This document shows, piece after piece, positions 61,940 through 64,000 of a stretch of DNA of 64,000 bases. The stretch's first letter is position 1. Every line of letters begins with the position of its first letter. The DNA lies in the NCBI GenBank assembly GCA_963795775.1, contig CAWCJL010000003.1, forward strand, positions 310,001-374,000, in the 5' to 3' direction. The DNA comes from CAWCJL01 sp963795775 (GTDB lineage: Bacteria > Acidobacteriota > Terriglobia > Terriglobales > Acidobacteriaceae). The position numbers were made by a program, and so were the translations under genes. The notes beneath the pieces were generated by a model that saw only the letters and a list, made by a program, of their open reading frames with translations, had not been told where the DNA came from and made no database searches.

Positions 61940-62859
61940 GAGGGAAGCGACTCGTCCTTCGGGCCTTCCGCCGCCAGCAGCTGTAGCGCACCGGCCCTCA
62001 ATAAAGCGTCAGCCAGTTCCGTCCCGAGCCTCTCGGCATCGGCGCCCGCGCGCTGCGCACGCAAGATCTCCGATCCATCCGGTGAAGAGACGCAGCCCTG
62101 GATACAGAAATCGTCACTGTCGCGGTGGCAATAAACGCCGATCGGCACCTGGCATCCGCCTCCCAGCACTGCGAGCGCGATGCGTTCCGCGGTGACAGCA
62201 AAGCGGGTATCCGCATCGTCGAGCGACGCTAGTGAGGCCCGCAGCGCGGCGTTGTCTGCACGGCACTCGACGGCCAGGGCACCCTGCCCCGGTGCCGGGC
62301 ACAGCACCTCCGGAGAGAAGCGAGTGCGCAGCCACTTGGTGTACCCCAGCCGGTCGAGACCTGCAGCCGCCAACACCGCGGCATCCACCACGCCATCGTG
62401 GACCTTCCGCAACCGGGTGTCCACGTTGCCTCGGAATTCCACGTACTCGAACTGCGGCCAGCGCGCCCGCAATTGCGACTGCCGACGCAGGCTGCTGGTC
62501 CCTATCTTCGCTCCCCTCGGCAGCGCGTCCATGCTCGCGAAGCGTTCCGATACAAACGCATCGCGCGGGTCCACTCGTTTCGGCACCGCCGCAATTACAA
62601 AAGGCGGAGCGAGTTCCGTCGGCAGATCCTTCAGGCTGTGTACGGCGAGGTCGATGCGCCCCTCCACCATGGCATCTTCGATCTCCTTGGTGAACATGCC
62701 TTTCGATCCCACGTGTGCGAATGGCACACCCTGCAGCCGGTCGCCCGTGGTCTGGATCAGTTGGATCTCCACCTCATGCCCAAGCGCCCGCAGAGCGTCG
62801 GCGATGTGGTCGGCCTGCCATCTCGCCAGTTGCGAGCCGCGCGATCCAATCCGGATCAA
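61936..62859 (-). CDS. hemC: Hydroxymethylbilane synthase (porphobilinogen deaminase)
   Basis: This 307-residue enzyme links four porphobilinogens. It shows IRIGSRGSQLARWQADHIAD at the start, AVHSLKDLPTELAP (cofactor region), RRQSQLRARWPQFEYVEFRG and GGGCQVPIGVYCHRDSD with the dipyrromethane-attaching cysteine. The start codon must be TTG, since the conserved RIGSRGSQ begins two codons later; TTGA overlaps the hemA stop. Length is typical. Confidence 0.94.
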   Translation of the reverse strand: MIRIGSRGSQLARWQADHIADALRALGHEVEIQLIQTTGDRLQGVPFAHVGSKGMFTKEIEDAMVEGRIDLAVHSLKDLPTELAPPFVIAAVPKRVDPRDAFVSERFASMDALPRGAKIGTSSLRRQSQLRARWPQFEYVEFRGNVDTRLRKVHDGVVDAAVLAAAGLDRLGYTKWLRTRFSPEVLCPAPGQGALAVECRADNAALRASLASLDDADTRFAVTAERIALAVLGGGCQVPIGVYCHRDSDDFCIQGCVSSPDGSEILRAQRAGADAERLGTELADALLRAGALQLLAAEGPKDESLPS

Positions 62860-64000
62860 CGCCGCCTCCTGCGTGCGGCCGCGATCTCCACCACCCCCGG
62901 CTGCGGCTCTGCGTTCTGGATTTCCGGATCGGCATCCTGTTGCAAGTCGCGCGCCGAAATCGGCTCAGAGGTTGCCTCACGCGTGAGCAGGGCGCTCACA
63001 GCGGCAACCGTCGCGCTATCCCCTTCGCGCGCAGCCTCGCGAATCGCCCGCAACGGCTGATGCAGAAGCTTGTTGATCAGCCCTCGCGTGAGTGCGTCCA
63101 CCGCCTCGCGCTGCTCCGGCGTCAGCGATTGCAGCTTGCTTTGCAAACGACGATGCTCGGCCTGCCGCACCTGCTCGAACGCCTGCTGCACTGCCACAAT
63201 CGTCGGCACCGCATCAAGGCTCTGCAGGCCTTTCTCGAACCGCTCCACCTCCCGCGCAACAATTGCTTCCGCTTCCATGGCCTCGCGGCCGCGTGCGTCC
63301 ATGTGCGATGCCGCCACGGACTGCAGGTCATCGATGTCGTAGAGGAACGCGCCTTCGAGCCGGTTCACCTCCGGGTCCACATCACGCGGCAATGCAATGT
63401 CGATAAAGAAGATGGGGCGGTTGCGCCGCCGGTGCAGGAACTGCTGCGCGTCCGCGCGCCGGAAAATCGGCTCGGAAGCTCCCGTCGAGGTCACGATGAT
63501 GTCGGCCTGGTCGGCGTGCGCGTGCAGCTCGTCAAAGCGCACCGCCTGCCCGGAGAACGCCTGCGCCAGCGTGACTGCGCGCTCATAGGTGCGGTTGGCG
63601 ATCAGCAGCGACCCGGCGCCCTGCTCGATGAGGTGCCGCGCCGCCAGCTCGCTCATCTTGCCCGCGCCCACCAGCAGCACTCGCTTGCCATCGAGTGAGC
63701 CGAAGATCTTCTTGGCCAGGTCCACGGCCACGGAAGCGACCGAGACCGAAGCGCTGCCAATCTGCGTCTCCGTGCGCACCCGCTTGGCAACAGTGAAGGC
63801 TGTCTGCAGCAGCCGTTCGAGTTGTGACTGCACCGCGCCCACCGACCGTGCCACCGAGTACGACTGCTTCACCTGCCCCAGGATCTGCGGCTCGCCCACC
63901 ACCATCGAATCGAGGCTGGACGCCACGCGAAACAGGTGGCGCACCGCATCCCGCTCGCCGTAGTGATACAGGTGCGGCCGCAGCGTCTCGGGATCGACGG
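62856..64000 (-). CDS. hemA: Glutamyl-tRNA reductase, partial (N terminus beyond the window)
   Basis: The frame is open to the window edge. The visible 380 residues contain LYHYGERDAVRHLFRVASSL, then VVGEPQILGQVKQSYSVA (conserved substrate-domain motif), the NADPH-binding GKRVLLVGAGKMSELAARHL, STGASEPIFRRADAQQF, FFIDIALPRDVDPEVNRLEG and the C-terminal dimerisation helices. It makes glutamate-1-semialdehyde for tetrapyrrole synthesis. The catalytic cysteine domain lies outside the window. It is the first visible gene of hemA-hemC-hemD with 4-base overlaps. Confidence 0.93.
   Translation of the reverse strand, partial: VDPETLRPHLYHYGERDAVRHLFRVASSLDSMVVGEPQILGQVKQSYSVARSVGAVQSQLERLLQTAFTVAKRVRTETQIGSASVSVASVAVDLAKKIFGSLDGKRVLLVGAGKMSELAARHLIEQGAGSLLIANRTYERAVTLAQAFSGQAVRFDELHAHADQADIIVTSTGASEPIFRRADAQQFLHRRRNRPIFFIDIALPRDVDPEVNRLEGAFLYDIDDLQSVAASHMDARGREAMEAEAIVAREVERFEKGLQSLDAVPTIVAVQQAFEQVRQAEHRRLQSKLQSLTPEQREAVDALTRGLINKLLHQPLRAIREAAREGDSATVAAVSALLTREATSEPISARDLQQDADPEIQNAEPQPGVVEIAAARRRRR

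Overview
The window looks like chromosomal DNA of an acidobacterium, most likely class Terriglobia (family Acidobacteriaceae). It is GC-rich with tight coding. It carries three very large Oar-type TonB-dependent receptors with an N-terminal carboxypeptidase-regulatory domain, a cysteine-rich CcmH variant, an FG-GAP/ASPIC-UnbV (CRTAC1) protein, and dispersed repeats built on TCATCCTGAGCGG...GAAGGACCTGCG. The placement rests on recognised gene families; no rRNA marker is present.

Layout. 0-5.4 kb: the tail of rarA, then a cytochrome c maturation block (ccmF, ccmH, a CcmI-like membrane stub, and a membrane-anchored carboxypeptidase-regulatory protein ending in a CcmI-like tail). It is interrupted by 57-bp repeats and an opposite-strand DUF1801 gene. 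5.4-12.8 kb: two divergent TonB receptors. 12.9-18.9 kb: htpX, a DUF4149 protein, a DinB protein, a class II aldolase with a radical SAM enzyme, and a DUF2243/CtaG pair. 19-22.2 kb: an ECF42 sigma-factor cluster with two YciI (DGPF) proteins, a secreted protein and two matching ECF42-type promoters. 22.4-31.8 kb: small genes, then a long minus-strand run with a methyltransferase, a two-subunit GMC/gluconate-dehydrogenase-type oxidoreductase, an internally duplicated membrane protein, a frameshifted enolase-superfamily dehydratase and a pyruvate-oxidase-like ThDP enzyme, apparently a sugar or sugar-acid oxidation locus. 32-41.3 kb: a PGN_0703-like nuclease, a GH31 glycosidase, a membrane GGDEF protein and a third TonB receptor. 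41.4-50.5 kb: a coupled TPR / Tat-exported AlkP-like / unknown operon, an ArsB-like transporter, a GyrI-like protein, a hydrolase and a CRTAC1 protein. 50.6-59.4 kb: a MmcQ/YjbR protein, an M48 protease, a Q/H-rich secreted protein, a LysR/GNAT divergent pair, a retropepsin-like protease, inositol-phosphate synthase and a DedA protein. 59.5-64 kb: a Cld-family HemQ candidate and nth on the plus strand, facing an overlapping hemA-hemC-hemD operon that runs off the window end.

How the genes work together. Haem synthesis (hemACD, HemQ), cytochrome c maturation (ccm) and oxidase assembly (CtaG) all feed respiration. The receptors, GH31, GMC oxidase and ThDP enzyme fit an aerobic soil heterotroph using plant or microbial polysaccharides.

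The most unusual items are a chimeric relic joining the 3' end of the inositol-phosphate synthase gene to the leader of the M48 protease gene, the self-consistent ECF42 regulon, a 113-bp hairpin element present twice 33 kb apart, and several lineage-specific gene arrangements. No single unambiguous new defence or mobile system was found; there are no insertion sequences, CRISPR arrays or tRNA/rRNA genes that I could support.
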